The notes: generated by a model not told the origin, from the sequence alone. DNA of 64,000 nt from an uncultured Bacteroidales bacterium (GCA_900321715.1 ONXC01000014.1:1-64000), one strand, 5' to 3'; positions 15,410 through 24,832 are shown, counted from the stretch's first letter. Made by a program: numbers and translations.

Positions 15410-15778
15410 ATGAAAGGGTTTTGGACTGTTTTGATGTTGGTGTTTTCAAACGTTTTCATGACGTTTGCATGGTACGGTCACCTCAAGCTCCAGGAAATGA
15501 AGATTTCCACCGGATGGCCTCTCATCCTCATCATCCTCTTCTCCTGGGGAATAGCCTTCTTTGAGTACTGCCTCACCGTTCCCGCAAACCGTATCGGCTT
15601 CATGGGGAACGGCGGTCCGTTCAATCTCCTTCAGCTGAAAGTGATCCAGGAGGTTATCTCCCTCACCATCTTCACCATCATCGTCACCTTCCTTTTCAAG
15701 GGCCAGCCCATCCAGTGGAACCACTTTGCAGCGTTCATCTGCCTGGTCCTTGCAGTTTTTTTCGTGTTTTTGAAATAA
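15410..15778 (+). CDS. DMT-family membrane protein (DUF486)
   Basis: 122 aa with four predicted membrane helices (about 4-22, 37-55, 70-94, 100-121). It matches the small DUF486 proteins of the drug/metabolite transporter superfamily, with the conserved 'FMTFAWYGHLK', 'WGIAFFEYCLTVPANRIG' and 'QEVISLTIFTIIV'. Located in the inner membrane, transported compound unknown. It stands alone between the divergent glmM promoter and tRNA-Glu. Confidence 0.9.
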   Translation: MKGFWTVLMLVFSNVFMTFAWYGHLKLQEMKISTGWPLILIILFSWGIAFFEYCLTVPANRIGFMGNGGPFNLLQLKVIQEVISLTIFTIIVTFLFKGQPIQWNHFAAFICLVLAVFFVFLK

Positions 15779-15782
15779 AAAA

Positions 15783-15813
15783 TTTGGAGAATCAGAATTT
15801 TTACGTACCTTTG
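15783..15813 (+). promoter_or_regulatory. Promoter of tRNA-Glu
   Basis: TTTG (15783-15786), 19 bases, TACCTTTG (15806-15813): an exact consensus. The mature tRNA begins 14 bases after the box. Confidence 0.88.
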
Positions 15814-15827
15814 CACTCCCAACGCAT

Positions 15828-15899
15828 GCTGGGTTCGTATAACGGTTAGTACTCGAGATTCTCAATCTCGCAATAGGAGTTCGATTCTCCTACCCAGTA
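15828..15899 (+). tRNA. tRNA-Glu (anticodon CTC)
   Basis: Acceptor GCTGGGT pairs with ACCCAGT (one G-U). The D arm is GTA-loop-TAC. The anticodon stem CGAGA/TCTCG encloses TTCTCAA, giving anticodon CTC for GAG codons. The T arm is AGGAG-TTCGATT-CTCCT. The D loop (TAACGGTTAG) resembles tRNA-Glu. CCA is not encoded. Confidence 0.93.
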
Positions 15900-15900
15900 C

Positions 15901-15932
15901 AAAAAGAGGTGACGCAAGTCTCCTCTTTTTTT
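15901..15932 (+). terminator. Terminator of tRNA-Glu
   Basis: AAAAAGAGGTGAC pairs with GTCTCCTCTTTTT around GCAA with one mismatch, ending in a T run. Confidence 0.88.
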
Positions 15933-15941
15933 GTTGTATAC

Positions 15942-16172
15942 GTCGCAGGTGGGGTGGCTAAATGTCGCAGGTCAGACGCCGAACCGTCGCAGGTCTGCAA
16001 AATCGGCCGGACCTGCGACGGTTTTTTGCCCCTGAGGCCGATTTGCGTCGCAGGTGACAGCAAAAATGCAGACCTGCGACACTTTGGCCCGGGACCTGCG
16101 ACACTTTACTCCGGGACCTGTGACACTTTACTCCGGGACCTGCGACACTTTACTCCGGGACCTGCGACACTT
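15942..16172. repeat. Array of ten GTCGCAGGT boxes at about 22-bp spacing
   Basis: GTCGCAGGT occurs forward at 15942, 15964, 15986 and 16047. Its reverse complement ACCTGCGAC occurs at 16011, 16072, 16093, 16137 and 16159, with a one-base variant at 16115. Most steps are 21, 22 or 25 bases, near two helical turns. The right part is a 22-base tandem repeat (CCGGGACCTGCGACACTTTA plus CT, four units from 16091). Two forward/reverse pairs (15986/16011 and 16047/16072) can form hairpins. The spacing suggests a row of protein-binding sites, or a simple expanded repeat. Confidence 0.8.
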
Positions 16173-16177
16173 CGCAT

Positions 16178-16897
16178 ATTATTTCCTCTGCGGCGCGGAG
16201 GGAGGCGCCGGACCAGCCAGGGACATGGCACAATTCTTGAATCCTGGAAGGCCCGGAATGAATTGTAAATGGCTCTATATGCTTGTGCTGCTGATGGCAA
16301 GTGCCATCGGCCTGAATGCTCAGGAAAAGGTGGACACATCGGCCATAAAGCCAAAGCCTGTTCCGGTGACGGTCTCTCCCATCTTCCAAAACAGTATGGT
16401 CCCTTTCTTTCCGGTCCTTTCAACGGAGCATCCGGAAAGCAAAGAAGAACGTGCGGCCAGAATAAACCTGGAGACATATTGGCGTGTAATGAAATCCGTC
16501 AACCAGTCCCTCGCTCCTTTCACTCCTCCGCATCTTTCAAATACCCAAAAGGCCTTGCTGTTTGCCGGCAGGCTATTCCTCAACAGTCCCTACAAGTTCC
16601 CCCCGGGCACCGTTCCCGTGATGAACGGCTCCAATCCGTTTATGTATGTGGTTACGCCGGGGATGGCGCCTTACGAGAATCCCTATTCTCCTGAAGCAAT
16701 CCCTCAATGCATCAGGACGGAACTGGATTTCAGCACCGGGACATACAGACAGGTGATGGTAAAGTGGGACGAATTTGAGAAAAACGCCGCCAGAAGTTTC
16801 GGCGGACCGTACAGGCTGGACCCTGTTCCAAAGTTCCGCTACAACAATTCAATGGACAATATTATCCCCTGATCCAATTATTTCCTCTGCGGCGCGG
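16178..16897. repeat. 21-bp direct repeats flanking the exported-protein gene
   Basis: The 21 bases at 16178-16198, with core TTTCCTCTGCGGCGCGG, recur exactly at 16877-16897, bracketing the gene at 16258-16872 at a 699-base pitch. Nothing resembling a transposase is inside. It could be the trace of a duplication-type insertion, a recombination cassette, or a dispersed repeat. Confidence 0.75.
16258..16872 (+). CDS. Uncharacterised exported protein (204 aa)
   Basis: Not recognised. The ATG at 16258 gives MNCKWLYMLVLLMASAIGLNAQ, a signal peptide with likely cleavage after 'LNA'. A longer frame back to 16054 runs through the tandem repeats and is rejected. The mature part is rich in Pro, Phe and Asn ('PVTVSPIFQNSMVPFFPVLS', 'FTPPHLSNTQKALLFAGRLF') and ends 'FRYNNSMDNIIP'. 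It has no cysteine pair and no further membrane segment, so it is probably periplasmic or secreted. It sits between the GTCGCAGGT array and surE, and is flanked by 21-bp direct repeats, which hints at insertion of this unit next to the tRNA gene. Confidence 0.65.
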   Translation: MNCKWLYMLVLLMASAIGLNAQEKVDTSAIKPKPVPVTVSPIFQNSMVPFFPVLSTEHPESKEERAARINLETYWRVMKSVNQSLAPFTPPHLSNTQKALLFAGRLFLNSPYKFPPGTVPVMNGSNPFMYVVTPGMAPYENPYSPEAIPQCIRTELDFSTGTYRQVMVKWDEFEKNAARSFGGPYRLDPVPKFRYNNSMDNIIP

Positions 16898-16925
16898 GCG
16901 ACCTGCTTTTTTGGTTCTTTTTTGC

Positions 16926-16933
16926 TATCTTTG
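16926..16933 (+). promoter_or_regulatory. -7 box of surE, leaderless start likely
   Basis: TATCTTTG ends four bases before the surE ATG at 16938, so transcription should begin at or beside the start codon. No TTTG lies at the ideal distance (nearest is 16910-16913). Confidence 0.55.
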
Positions 16934-16937
16934 CCGT

Positions 16938-17756
16938 ATGAAAATACTCCTATGCAACGATGACGGCTACAAGGCGCGCGGCCTGCACGTCCTGGCCCAG
17001 ATAATGTCCGGTTTCGGGGATGTCCAGGTTGTGGCTCCCAAGTTCCATCAGAGCGCAATGTCCTGCGCCGTTTCCCTTGGCGTGAAGCAGCTCGCCTACA
17101 AGGACCTCCCTGAGGAGGGCCCTGGAAAGTGGACCTATCTTGACGCCACGCCGGCATCGTGCGTGAAATTCGGCCTGGAATTCAAGTATGATCACCGTGA
17201 CCCGGACCTTGTGGTAACCGGCATCAACCACGGCACAAACGCCTCTACGGCTGCAAATTACAGCGCAACCCTTGGCGCCGCGGAGGAAGCCGCCATCAAC
17301 GGCATCAAGGCAATAGGCGTATCCCTCTGCGATTTCCGCCCGGACGCAGATTTCAGCGCCGTGCAGGCCATGCTCCCGGAGATTATGAGAAAGGTGCTTG
17401 ATGACTGGCCGGAGAACCGTCCCGGACTTGTCTACAACATCAACTTCCCGGCCGTTCCGCTTGAGGACATCAAGGGCGTGAAGTATGCCCGTCAGGGCTT
17501 CGGTCACTGGGAAAAGGAGTTCGAGGCCTGGGACGAAGGCAGCCTCGGCGCCCTCAACGACTCCTTTCTCTGGCAGCACTACCGCGTGAACCTTGAGGAC
17601 GGAGAAAAGGCCGTGTTCATGAGAGGCACCTTCATCAACGATGACAATGATGCCGATACAGCAGACCACCTCCTCCTGGAGCAGGGCTGGGTAACCATTG
17701 CCCCCATCAACATCTTCATGACTGATATGGAGGAGTATCGCAGGCGTACTAAATGA
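16938..17756 (+). CDS. surE: 5'/3'-nucleotidase SurE
   Basis: 272 aa. The ATG at 16938 gives 'MKILLCNDDGYKARGL', the SurE N-terminal metal motif with the Asp-Asp pair; the longer frame from 16911 would include the promoter. Further motifs are 'VTGINHGTNAS' and 'YSATLGAAEEA'. It dephosphorylates nucleoside monophosphates and acts in stationary-phase survival in other bacteria. lpxB follows with an ATGA overlap, so both are one operon. Confidence 0.95.
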   Translation: MKILLCNDDGYKARGLHVLAQIMSGFGDVQVVAPKFHQSAMSCAVSLGVKQLAYKDLPEEGPGKWTYLDATPASCVKFGLEFKYDHRDPDLVVTGINHGTNASTAANYSATLGAAEEAAINGIKAIGVSLCDFRPDADFSAVQAMLPEIMRKVLDDWPENRPGLVYNINFPAVPLEDIKGVKYARQGFGHWEKEFEAWDEGSLGALNDSFLWQHYRVNLEDGEKAVFMRGTFINDDNDADTADHLLLEQGWVTIAPINIFMTDMEEYRRRTK

Positions 17757-18898
17757 AATACTACATCATAGCGGGAGAGGCTTCAGGGGACCTTCACGGG
17801 TCCAACCTCATGAAGGGTCTTTATGCAAAGGACCCTGATGCCCGTATCCGCTTCTGGGGAGGCGGCCTAATGAATGCCGTCCACAAGGAGCATGAGAGCG
17901 GTGAAGGCCTTGTGAAAGACTACCGAGAAGGCGCCGTCCTTGGCTTTGTGGAGATCCTTCTCAGCGCCCGCTCCCTGATGAAAAAGATACGGTTCTGTGA
18001 GGATGATATATCGGCCTGGAAACCGGACGCCGTAATCCTCATTGACTATCCCGGCTTCAACCTCCGGATTGCAGAATTTGCCCACAAGGCAGGCTTCAAG
18101 GTATATTATTATATAGTGCCAAAGGTGTGGGCCTCCCGCGAAGGCCGCATCAGGAAGCTCAAGGAGTACGTAGACAAGCTCCTCATAGTCTTTCCCTTTG
18201 AAATACCCTATTTTGAAGGGAAAGGCGTACCCGTCACATACGTTGGAAATCCGCTCATAGACGCCATAGAGGAAAGCCCCGCAATGAAGGAGTCAAGGGC
18301 CTCATTCCTTGAGCGCACCGGCCTCCCTGACGCCCCCTGGATCACCCTTCTTGCCGGCTCCCGCGGCCATGAGATCAAGGCCATGATGCCAGTGTTCATG
18401 GAACTGGCCGATAAATGGCACGCTGCCCACCCCGAAATGCATTTTGTGATAGCCGGGGCGCCTTCCCGCTCTGAGGCCGATTACGACCTTGGCGGCAGGG
18501 ACTTCGTCCATCTTGTGTTCGGGGAAACCTACGGGGCGCTCCGGCATGCATCGGCCGCAGTCATCAATTCCGGCACTGCGTCACTGGAAGCAGCGCTTAT
18601 CGGCACCCCTCAGGTTGTTGGTTACCGTATGGCCTACGGCACCTATGTTATGCTCAAAGACATGATCAAGGTGAAGTTCATCTCCCTTGCAAACCTCATC
18701 ATAGACCGCGCCGCCTTCCGGGAACTCCTGCAGGACTACTTCACCGCCGACAACCTCTACGCGGAACTTGACCGCATCCTCACGGACTCTTCCTACAGCG
18801 CCCGCATGAAGGCCGATTACTCTCAAATCCGCCGCCTCCTTGGCGGTCCCGGTGCCTCCCTCCGCGCCGCGGGGGAAATTCTGATGGAAGGTAAGTAA
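17753..18898 (+). CDS. lpxB: Lipid-A-disaccharide synthase
   Basis: 381 aa, normal length. GT19 family glycosyltransferase: N-terminal 'YYIIAGEASGDLHGSNLMKGL', 'PDAVILIDYPGFNLRIAEFA', 'VPKVWASREGRIRKLKEYVD' and the nucleotide-sugar loop 'INSGTASLEAALIGTPQVVGY'. It joins UDP-2,3-diacylglucosamine and lipid X into lipid A disaccharide at the inner membrane. Its start overlaps the surE stop by four bases. The last codons (MEGK) and stop lie within the left end of a MITE-like element. Confidence 0.97.
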   Translation: MKYYIIAGEASGDLHGSNLMKGLYAKDPDARIRFWGGGLMNAVHKEHESGEGLVKDYREGAVLGFVEILLSARSLMKKIRFCEDDISAWKPDAVILIDYPGFNLRIAEFAHKAGFKVYYYIVPKVWASREGRIRKLKEYVDKLLIVFPFEIPYFEGKGVPVTYVGNPLIDAIEESPAMKESRASFLERTGLPDAPWITLLAGSRGHEIKAMMPVFMELADKWHAAHPEMHFVIAGAPSRSEADYDLGGRDFVHLVFGETYGALRHASAAVINSGTASLEAALIGTPQVVGYRMAYGTYVMLKDMIKVKFISLANLIIDRAAFRELLQDYFTADNLYAELDRILTDSSYSARMKADYSQIRRLLGGPGASLRAAGEILMEGK

Positions 18899-19003
18899 TT
18901 GATTATCAGAGCGTTGCGGGATCTTCTGGTAGAACTTTTTCTACTAGAAACCTCTATAAGTAACTGAGTATAAGCAAGTTAAGCTCCACTGCTAGGGGAG
19001 AAA
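18883..19003 (+). repeat. MITE-like element, copy A
   Basis: A diverged copy of the roughly 120-bp family also found at 24833-24954 and 27126-27247. The left end GATGGAAGGTAAGT overlaps the 3' end of lpxB. The centre carries GGGATCTTCTGG and AGAACTTTTTCT. The right end is TTAAGCTCCACTGCTAGGGG then AGAAAC. It fills the lpxB-gapA spacer with no other gene. Confidence 0.6.
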
Positions 19004-19020
19004 CAGAAAGGGAATTGCAC

Positions 19021-19055
19021 AAAAAAAGAGGTGACCACAAAGGCCACCTCTTAGC
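19021..19055 (-). terminator. Terminator of gapA
   Basis: Minus strand AAGAGGTGGCC pairs with GGTCACCTCTT and is followed by seven T residues. It is about 20 bases past the gapA stop. Confidence 0.88.
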
Positions 19056-19077
19056 GTTACACAAGGTAGAGCAAAAC

Positions 19078-20091
<1,014 letters not shown>

Positions 20092-20129
20092 TTATTTGTT
20101 TGTTAAACGATATTTCATTTTTATCGGGG

Positions 20130-20161
20130 CAAATTTACTAATTTTTTTAGAGACCGCCAAG
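20130..20161 (-). promoter_or_regulatory. Promoter of gapA
   Basis: TAAATTTG on the minus strand (20130-20137) with CTTG about 20 bases upstream (20158-20161). It overlaps the rnhA promoter on the other strand. Confidence 0.65.
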
Positions 20162-20177
20162 ATTTTTCGTATCTTTG
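20147..20177 (+). promoter_or_regulatory. Promoter of rnhA, leaderless start likely
   Basis: TATCTTTG at 20170-20177 ends five bases before the ATG at 20183. TTAG at 20147-20150, 19 bases upstream, is a weak -33 element. Confidence 0.55.
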
Positions 20178-20182
20178 CATAT

Positions 20183-20668
20183 ATGAACCAGTCAAAGCCT
20201 CCCATATACCTTTTCACGGACGGTGCGGCCAGCGGGAACCCCGGTCCCGGAGGCTACGGGATAGTGCTCCGCTGCGGCTCCCTCCAGAAGGAAATCTCCG
20301 GAGGTTTCCGCCTCACCACCAACAACCGGATGGAGCTCCTGGCGGTGATAATCGGCCTTGAACAGATAAAGTGGGAAAACGCAGAGGTCCATGTGGTAAG
20401 TGACTCATCCTACGTGGTCAAGGCCCTCAACGAAGGCTGGCTGGAGCAGTGGAAGAGAACCGGCTTCAAGAAGAAAAAGAACGTGGACCTTTGGCTTCGC
20501 TTCGACGCAGTCTGCCAGAAACACCGCGTGGCTTTCCACTGGATAAAGGGCCACGCCGGCCACCCGGAAAACGAGCGCTGCGACGCCCTTGCCGTGGCCG
20601 CCTACCATCAGGAAAACCTCCCGGAGGATACCGGCTATTTGGAAGAACAATCTACACAACTACTATAA
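20183..20668 (+). CDS. rnhA: Ribonuclease HI
   Basis: 161 aa from the ATG at 20183; the longer frame from 20096 would cover its own promoter. The DEDD catalytic set is present: Asp13 ('YLFTDGAASGNPGPGGYG'), Glu51 ('NNRMELLA'), Asp74 ('VVSDSSYV') and Asp134 ('ERCDALA'). It cleaves the RNA strand of RNA-DNA hybrids. pdxA begins one base after the stop codon, so the two are co-transcribed. Confidence 0.97.
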   Translation: MNQSKPPIYLFTDGAASGNPGPGGYGIVLRCGSLQKEISGGFRLTTNNRMELLAVIIGLEQIKWENAEVHVVSDSSYVVKALNEGWLEQWKRTGFKKKKNVDLWLRFDAVCQKHRVAFHWIKGHAGHPENERCDALAVAAYHQENLPEDTGYLEEQSTQLL

Positions 20669-20669
20669 T

Positions 20670-21710
20670 ATGGCATTACCAAAACTTGTCGTCGGAATTA
20701 CGCAGGGCGACAGCAACGGAATAGGATACGAAGTAATCATAAAATCCCTGGCCGATGAACGCAGCCTTGACTCCTTCACCCCCGTGGTGTACGGCTCGTC
20801 AAAGCTCATGGGCTTCTACCGCAAGACCCTCCACAACATTGAGTCCATGGATATCAATGTCATCTCATCGGCCAAAGATGCAAAGCAGCGCAAGATAAAC
20901 CTTGTGAACTGCCTCCCTGACAGCATCTACGCAGAGCCCGGCCAAAGCACCCCGGAAAGCGCCAAAAACGCCATCACGGCGCTTCAGGCTGCGGTTAAGG
21001 ACCTCAAGGACGGCCTCATAGACGTGCTTGTCACCGCCCCCATCAACAAGAGGGCCATGAACGCGGAGGGCTTTGCCAATACCGGCCACACGGAGTATCT
21101 CCAGAAGGAATTCGGGGCCGATGACGTAACCATGATCATGGTCTCGGACCAGCTCAAGGTTGGCGTTGTGACGGGCCATATCCCCCTCAGGGACGTCCCC
21201 AAGGCCATCTCCAAGGACAGCATCGTAGGAAAGCTCAAGATAATGAAGGCTTCCCTTGAAAGGGACTTCGGCATTAATGATCCCAAGATTGCGGTCCTTG
21301 GCCTCAACCCCCACTGCGGAGACGGAGGCCTCCTTGGCGACGAAGAGCAGAACATCATCCTCCCCGCCGTGAAGGAAGCGCAGGCCCAGGGCATCCAGGC
21401 CTTTGGTCCGTACTCCCCTGACGGCTTTTTCGGCCTTGGAAACTACTCCCGCTTTGACGCCACCCTTGCCATGTACCATGACCAGGGCCTGGCTCCGTTC
21501 AAGGCCATCGCCTTTGCAGAGGGCGTGAATTTCACCGCCGGCCTTCCGGTTGTGCGCACGTCCCCGGACCACGGCACCGCCTACGAGATGGCCGGCCGCG
21601 ACGAAGCAGACCCGCGCTCCATGATGAGCGCCATCTACACGGCAATTGACATCTTCCGCCGTCGCCTCCAGTACGACACCCTCATGGAAGGCCGCCTGAA
21701 GGAGGAATAG
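20670..21710 (+). CDS. pdxA: 4-hydroxythreonine-4-phosphate dehydrogenase
   Basis: 346 aa from the ATG at 20670 (MALPKLVVGITQGDSNGIGYE). Family motifs: 'TAPINKRAMNAEGFANTGHTEYL', 'VVTGHIPLRDVP', 'LGLNPHCGDGGLLGDEE' and 'AMYHDQGLAPFKA', with His residues that bind the metal. It works in the deoxyxylulose-5-P dependent pathway of pyridoxal phosphate synthesis. Second in the rnhA-pdxA-WYL-S9 peptidase run. Confidence 0.96.
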   Translation: MALPKLVVGITQGDSNGIGYEVIIKSLADERSLDSFTPVVYGSSKLMGFYRKTLHNIESMDINVISSAKDAKQRKINLVNCLPDSIYAEPGQSTPESAKNAITALQAAVKDLKDGLIDVLVTAPINKRAMNAEGFANTGHTEYLQKEFGADDVTMIMVSDQLKVGVVTGHIPLRDVPKAISKDSIVGKLKIMKASLERDFGINDPKIAVLGLNPHCGDGGLLGDEEQNIILPAVKEAQAQGIQAFGPYSPDGFFGLGNYSRFDATLAMYHDQGLAPFKAIAFAEGVNFTAGLPVVRTSPDHGTAYEMAGRDEADPRSMMSAIYTAIDIFRRRLQYDTLMEGRLKEE

Positions 21711-21713
21711 GCC

Positions 21714-22619
21714 ATGGTTCCGGAGCTCATAGACAAGTATGTCTTCCTGGTCCAGACTTTCATTGAGGCCGGAAGTGCGGGCTTGTCCCTTCAGGAGCTC
21801 CAGGACAGATGGGAGGGCCGATACGGAGAGCCATACCCCCGCCGCACCTTTGTGAATCACAGGGCTGCCGTGGCAGAGGTTTTCGGCGTTGAGATAGCCT
21901 GCGACAGAAGCACCAACCGGTACTACATAGACTCCGGGGAAAGCGCCGTGGACAGGCGTGCAGCAACGGAATACCTCATAGACACTTTCACGGTAAGGAG
22001 CCTCCTCACCCTTGGGCAGGAGCGCCTCAGCGGCCGCGTGAGCGTGGAAGAAATCCCCTCCGGCCACAAATACCTCACATCCATCATGGAAGCCATGCTG
22101 GATAACGCCGTGCTCTCAATAGAATACCGCAAATACCTGAGTCCGGAAACGGACCTCAGGACCATACGCCCCTACGCCCTGAAGGAGTTTGAGAAGCGCT
22201 GGTACGTAGTTGCCTACAGTGAAAGCGCCGGGGATCTCCGCACCTTCGCCCTGGACCGCATTGCCGGCCTAAGGCGCACTGGAGACCATTTCAGGATGCC
22301 CGCCGGATTCAACGTGGACACGCTCTTCCAGCAGAGTTTCGGCATCTATCTCCCGGAAGGAGAGAAGCCCGTTCTGGTGAAGATCCGCACAACTCTCCGT
22401 GAGGCCGCATACCTTGAAGACCTCCCTCTCCACCCCAGCCAGATGCTTGTATCCAGGGATTCCAAATCATGCGTCTATGCCATGAGACTCATCCCCAACC
22501 CGGGCTTCATCATGGAGCTGTGCAAACGCGGAGACCGCCTGGAAGTACTTGAGCCGGAGAGCCTTAGGGACTCCGTTAAGGAAGAATTGAAAAAAGCTTT
22601 GAAGCAATATGAGAATTAA
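21714..22619 (+). CDS. WYL-domain transcriptional regulator
   Basis: 301 aa. An N-terminal winged-helix-like region (about 5-75, 'GLSLQELQDRW', 'YPRRTFVNHRAAVAEVFG') is followed by a WYL domain at about 120-210 ('LSIEYRKY', 'IRPYALKEFEKRWYVVAYSE', 'FALDRIAGL') and a C-terminal extension. WYL domains sense nucleic acid or nucleotide ligands and regulate stress or defence genes. No defence genes are visible nearby. It starts three bases after pdxA and its end overlaps the start of the peptidase gene. Confidence 0.88.
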   Translation: MVPELIDKYVFLVQTFIEAGSAGLSLQELQDRWEGRYGEPYPRRTFVNHRAAVAEVFGVEIACDRSTNRYYIDSGESAVDRRAATEYLIDTFTVRSLLTLGQERLSGRVSVEEIPSGHKYLTSIMEAMLDNAVLSIEYRKYLSPETDLRTIRPYALKEFEKRWYVVAYSESAGDLRTFALDRIAGLRRTGDHFRMPAGFNVDTLFQQSFGIYLPEGEKPVLVKIRTTLREAAYLEDLPLHPSQMLVSRDSKSCVYAMRLIPNPGFIMELCKRGDRLEVLEPESLRDSVKEELKKALKQYEN

Positions 22620-24819
22620 GTTCACCATTGCGATGGCCGCTGCCGTGTGCGCCGCCCTCGCCTGCAAACAAACACAGATGAAACCACAGCAAGGTTATAT
22701 CGGCCCTTCTTCAATTGAAATTACGGACGGGCATATGACTCCGGAGGTGCTCCTATCTCTTGGCCGCCTCTCGGATCCCCAGCTTTCCCCTGACGGAAAA
22801 ACCATCCTCTATGGCGTCAGCTACACTTCCATAGCGGAAAACCGCAGCGTCCGTAACCTTTTCACCATCCCCGTGGAAGGCGGTGACCCCACTCCTCTCA
22901 CAATGGACGGAAAGAGCATTTCCGGCGCCCGCTGGAGCCTTGACGGAAAATCCGTCTTCTTCCTTCAGGGAGGGAAGCTCTGGGAGGCCCCGTATAAGAA
23001 CGGAAAGCTTGGGAAGCGCACACTAAGGGCCGATGTCCCCGGCGGACTTGACGATTACCTCCTTTCCCCGGACCAGTCCCAGATGATATACGTAAAAGGT
23101 GTCCACAGCCATGTGGAGGTGCCTTCAGACACTGATCCCGCCCTTGACAAGGCCAAGGCCTATGCCACGGAAGACCTAATGTACCGCCACTGGGACCATT
23201 GGCGCACGGAGATTGCCCACAGCTTTGTGGCTCCCCTTGTGAACGGGGTTGTGACTGAGGGCATGGATATCCTTGGGGAAGAAGAGCAGCTGTTTGAGCT
23301 TCCCAACGGCCCGTTCAGTGACATCGCAGACCTTTGCTGGAGCCCCGACGGCCGCTATATCGCATACTCCTGCAAGAAGCTTTCCGGCAAAGAGTACGCC
23401 TTCTCCACCAACACCTGCATCTTCATCTACTGCCCCCTCACCGGAGAAACCTCGGAGGTTACCTTCGATGGCGGCTACGACACTCACCCTGTCTGGAGCC
23501 CTGACGGCACCCGCCTTGCATGGCTCTCCATGGAAAGGGACGGCTATGAGGCCGATAAAGTGCGCCTCATGCTTGCCGACGTAATCTACGGGGAAGACTC
23601 TGAAGGCCAGAGCGCAAACCCTGCCGTAGAGAACATCCGTGACATATCGGCCTCATTCAAATATAATGTAGACTCTCCCGTCTGGGCCGATGACAGCAAG
23701 TCCATCTACTTCAGCGCCCTTGCAGAAGGCCTTGGCGCCGTGTACAACGTGGTGCCGGACGCAGGTGAAATCTTCCGCCTCACCGCAGACAACCTGTGGT
23801 TTGACTTCGGGTCTCCTTTCGGCATCCAGCAGGACGGCACCCTCCTTACCACATTCATGTCCATGGACTTCCCCACGGAGCTTGTGGCAGTGAACGACAA
23901 CGCCGTACGCCAGATTACCTTCGAGAACGAGCACATCCTCTCCCAGCTTGATAAGCACGAGACCGAGGCCAGGATGGTGAAGACCGTGGACGGGCAGGAC
24001 ATGCTCACCTGGGTCCTCTATCCCCCGCAGTTTGACCCCGCAAAGACTTACCCTGCCATTGAGATTACCCTCGGAGGCCCTCAGGGCACGCTTTCCCAGG
24101 ACTGGAGCTACCGCTGGAACTACCTCCTCATGTGCCATCAGGGCTATGTGGTGGTGCTTCCCAACAGGCGCGGAACAACGGCCTTCGGGCAGCCCTGGTG
24201 CGAGCAGATTTCCGGAGACTATATCGGCCTTAATATGCAGGATTACCTCTCTGCTGCAAAGGCCATCAAGGCAGAACCCTATATCTCCGGCGTTGCGGCC
24301 TGCGGCGCTTCCTACGGCGGTTACAGCGTGTATTACCTTGCAGGTATCCACGGTGATGTCTATGACTGCTTCATAGCCCATGCGGGTATCTTCAATGAGG
24401 AGCACATGTACATGACCACTGAGGAGATGTGGTTCCCCAACTGGGACAACGGCGGAACTCCCCTTGAGTATGCATACGCTCCCGGTCAGGTGGGCGCAGC
24501 AGGAGACGGCGTAACCTTTGGCGGCATCCAGCAGGGCGGTTCCCCCTGGAGCTCACTTCCCAAGGCCAGAAGGCACTACGACAACTCCCCTCATAAGCTG
24601 GTCCAGAACTGGCACACGCCCATTCTCTGCATCCACGGCGGCTCAGACTTCCGCGTTCCAGTGGATGAGGGCATGGCAGCCTTCAACGCCGCCCAGATGA
24701 TGGGTGTTCCCTCAAAGCTCATAGTGTTCCCTGAGGAAAACCACTGGATCCTCCAGCCCCAGAACGCCCTCTACTGGCACCGCAGCTACTTCGGCTGGCT
24801 TGACCGCTGGATGAAATAG
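22609..24819 (+). CDS. S9-family peptidase (dipeptidyl-peptidase type), lipoprotein
   Basis: 736 aa. MRIKFTIAMAAAVCAALAC is a lipoprotein signal (cysteine 19). A WD40-like beta-propeller covers about 50-400 with repeated 'LSPDGK', 'WSPDGRYIAYS' and 'WSPDGTRLAW'. The alpha/beta-hydrolase domain follows, with Ser568 in 'CGASYGGYS', Asp680 in 'HGGSDFRVP' and His712 in 'EENHW'. It likely removes dipeptides or cleaves small peptides outside the cytoplasm. Its start overlaps the WYL gene by 11 bases. Confidence 0.95.
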   Translation: MRIKFTIAMAAAVCAALACKQTQMKPQQGYIGPSSIEITDGHMTPEVLLSLGRLSDPQLSPDGKTILYGVSYTSIAENRSVRNLFTIPVEGGDPTPLTMDGKSISGARWSLDGKSVFFLQGGKLWEAPYKNGKLGKRTLRADVPGGLDDYLLSPDQSQMIYVKGVHSHVEVPSDTDPALDKAKAYATEDLMYRHWDHWRTEIAHSFVAPLVNGVVTEGMDILGEEEQLFELPNGPFSDIADLCWSPDGRYIAYSCKKLSGKEYAFSTNTCIFIYCPLTGETSEVTFDGGYDTHPVWSPDGTRLAWLSMERDGYEADKVRLMLADVIYGEDSEGQSANPAVENIRDISASFKYNVDSPVWADDSKSIYFSALAEGLGAVYNVVPDAGEIFRLTADNLWFDFGSPFGIQQDGTLLTTFMSMDFPTELVAVNDNAVRQITFENEHILSQLDKHETEARMVKTVDGQDMLTWVLYPPQFDPAKTYPAIEITLGGPQGTLSQDWSYRWNYLLMCHQGYVVVLPNRRGTTAFGQPWCEQISGDYIGLNMQDYLSAAKAIKAEPYISGVAACGASYGGYSVYYLAGIHGDVYDCFIAHAGIFNEEHMYMTTEEMWFPNWDNGGTPLEYAYAPGQVGAAGDGVTFGGIQQGGSPWSSLPKARRHYDNSPHKLVQNWHTPILCIHGGSDFRVPVDEGMAAFNAAQMMGVPSKLIVFPEENHWILQPQNALYWHRSYFGWLDRWMK

Positions 24820-24832
24820 CCCGCGCTTTATG

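Noticed and set aside
15942-16172. CRISPR-like repeat array
   Set aside because: Repeat units are only 9 bases, the intervening sequence is itself repeated rather than unique, both orientations occur, and no cas genes are near.
20865-22067. Long 400-aa minus-strand frame
   Set aside because: It lies antisense to pdxA and the WYL regulator, which have clear family motifs; GC-rich third positions create such mirror frames throughout the window.
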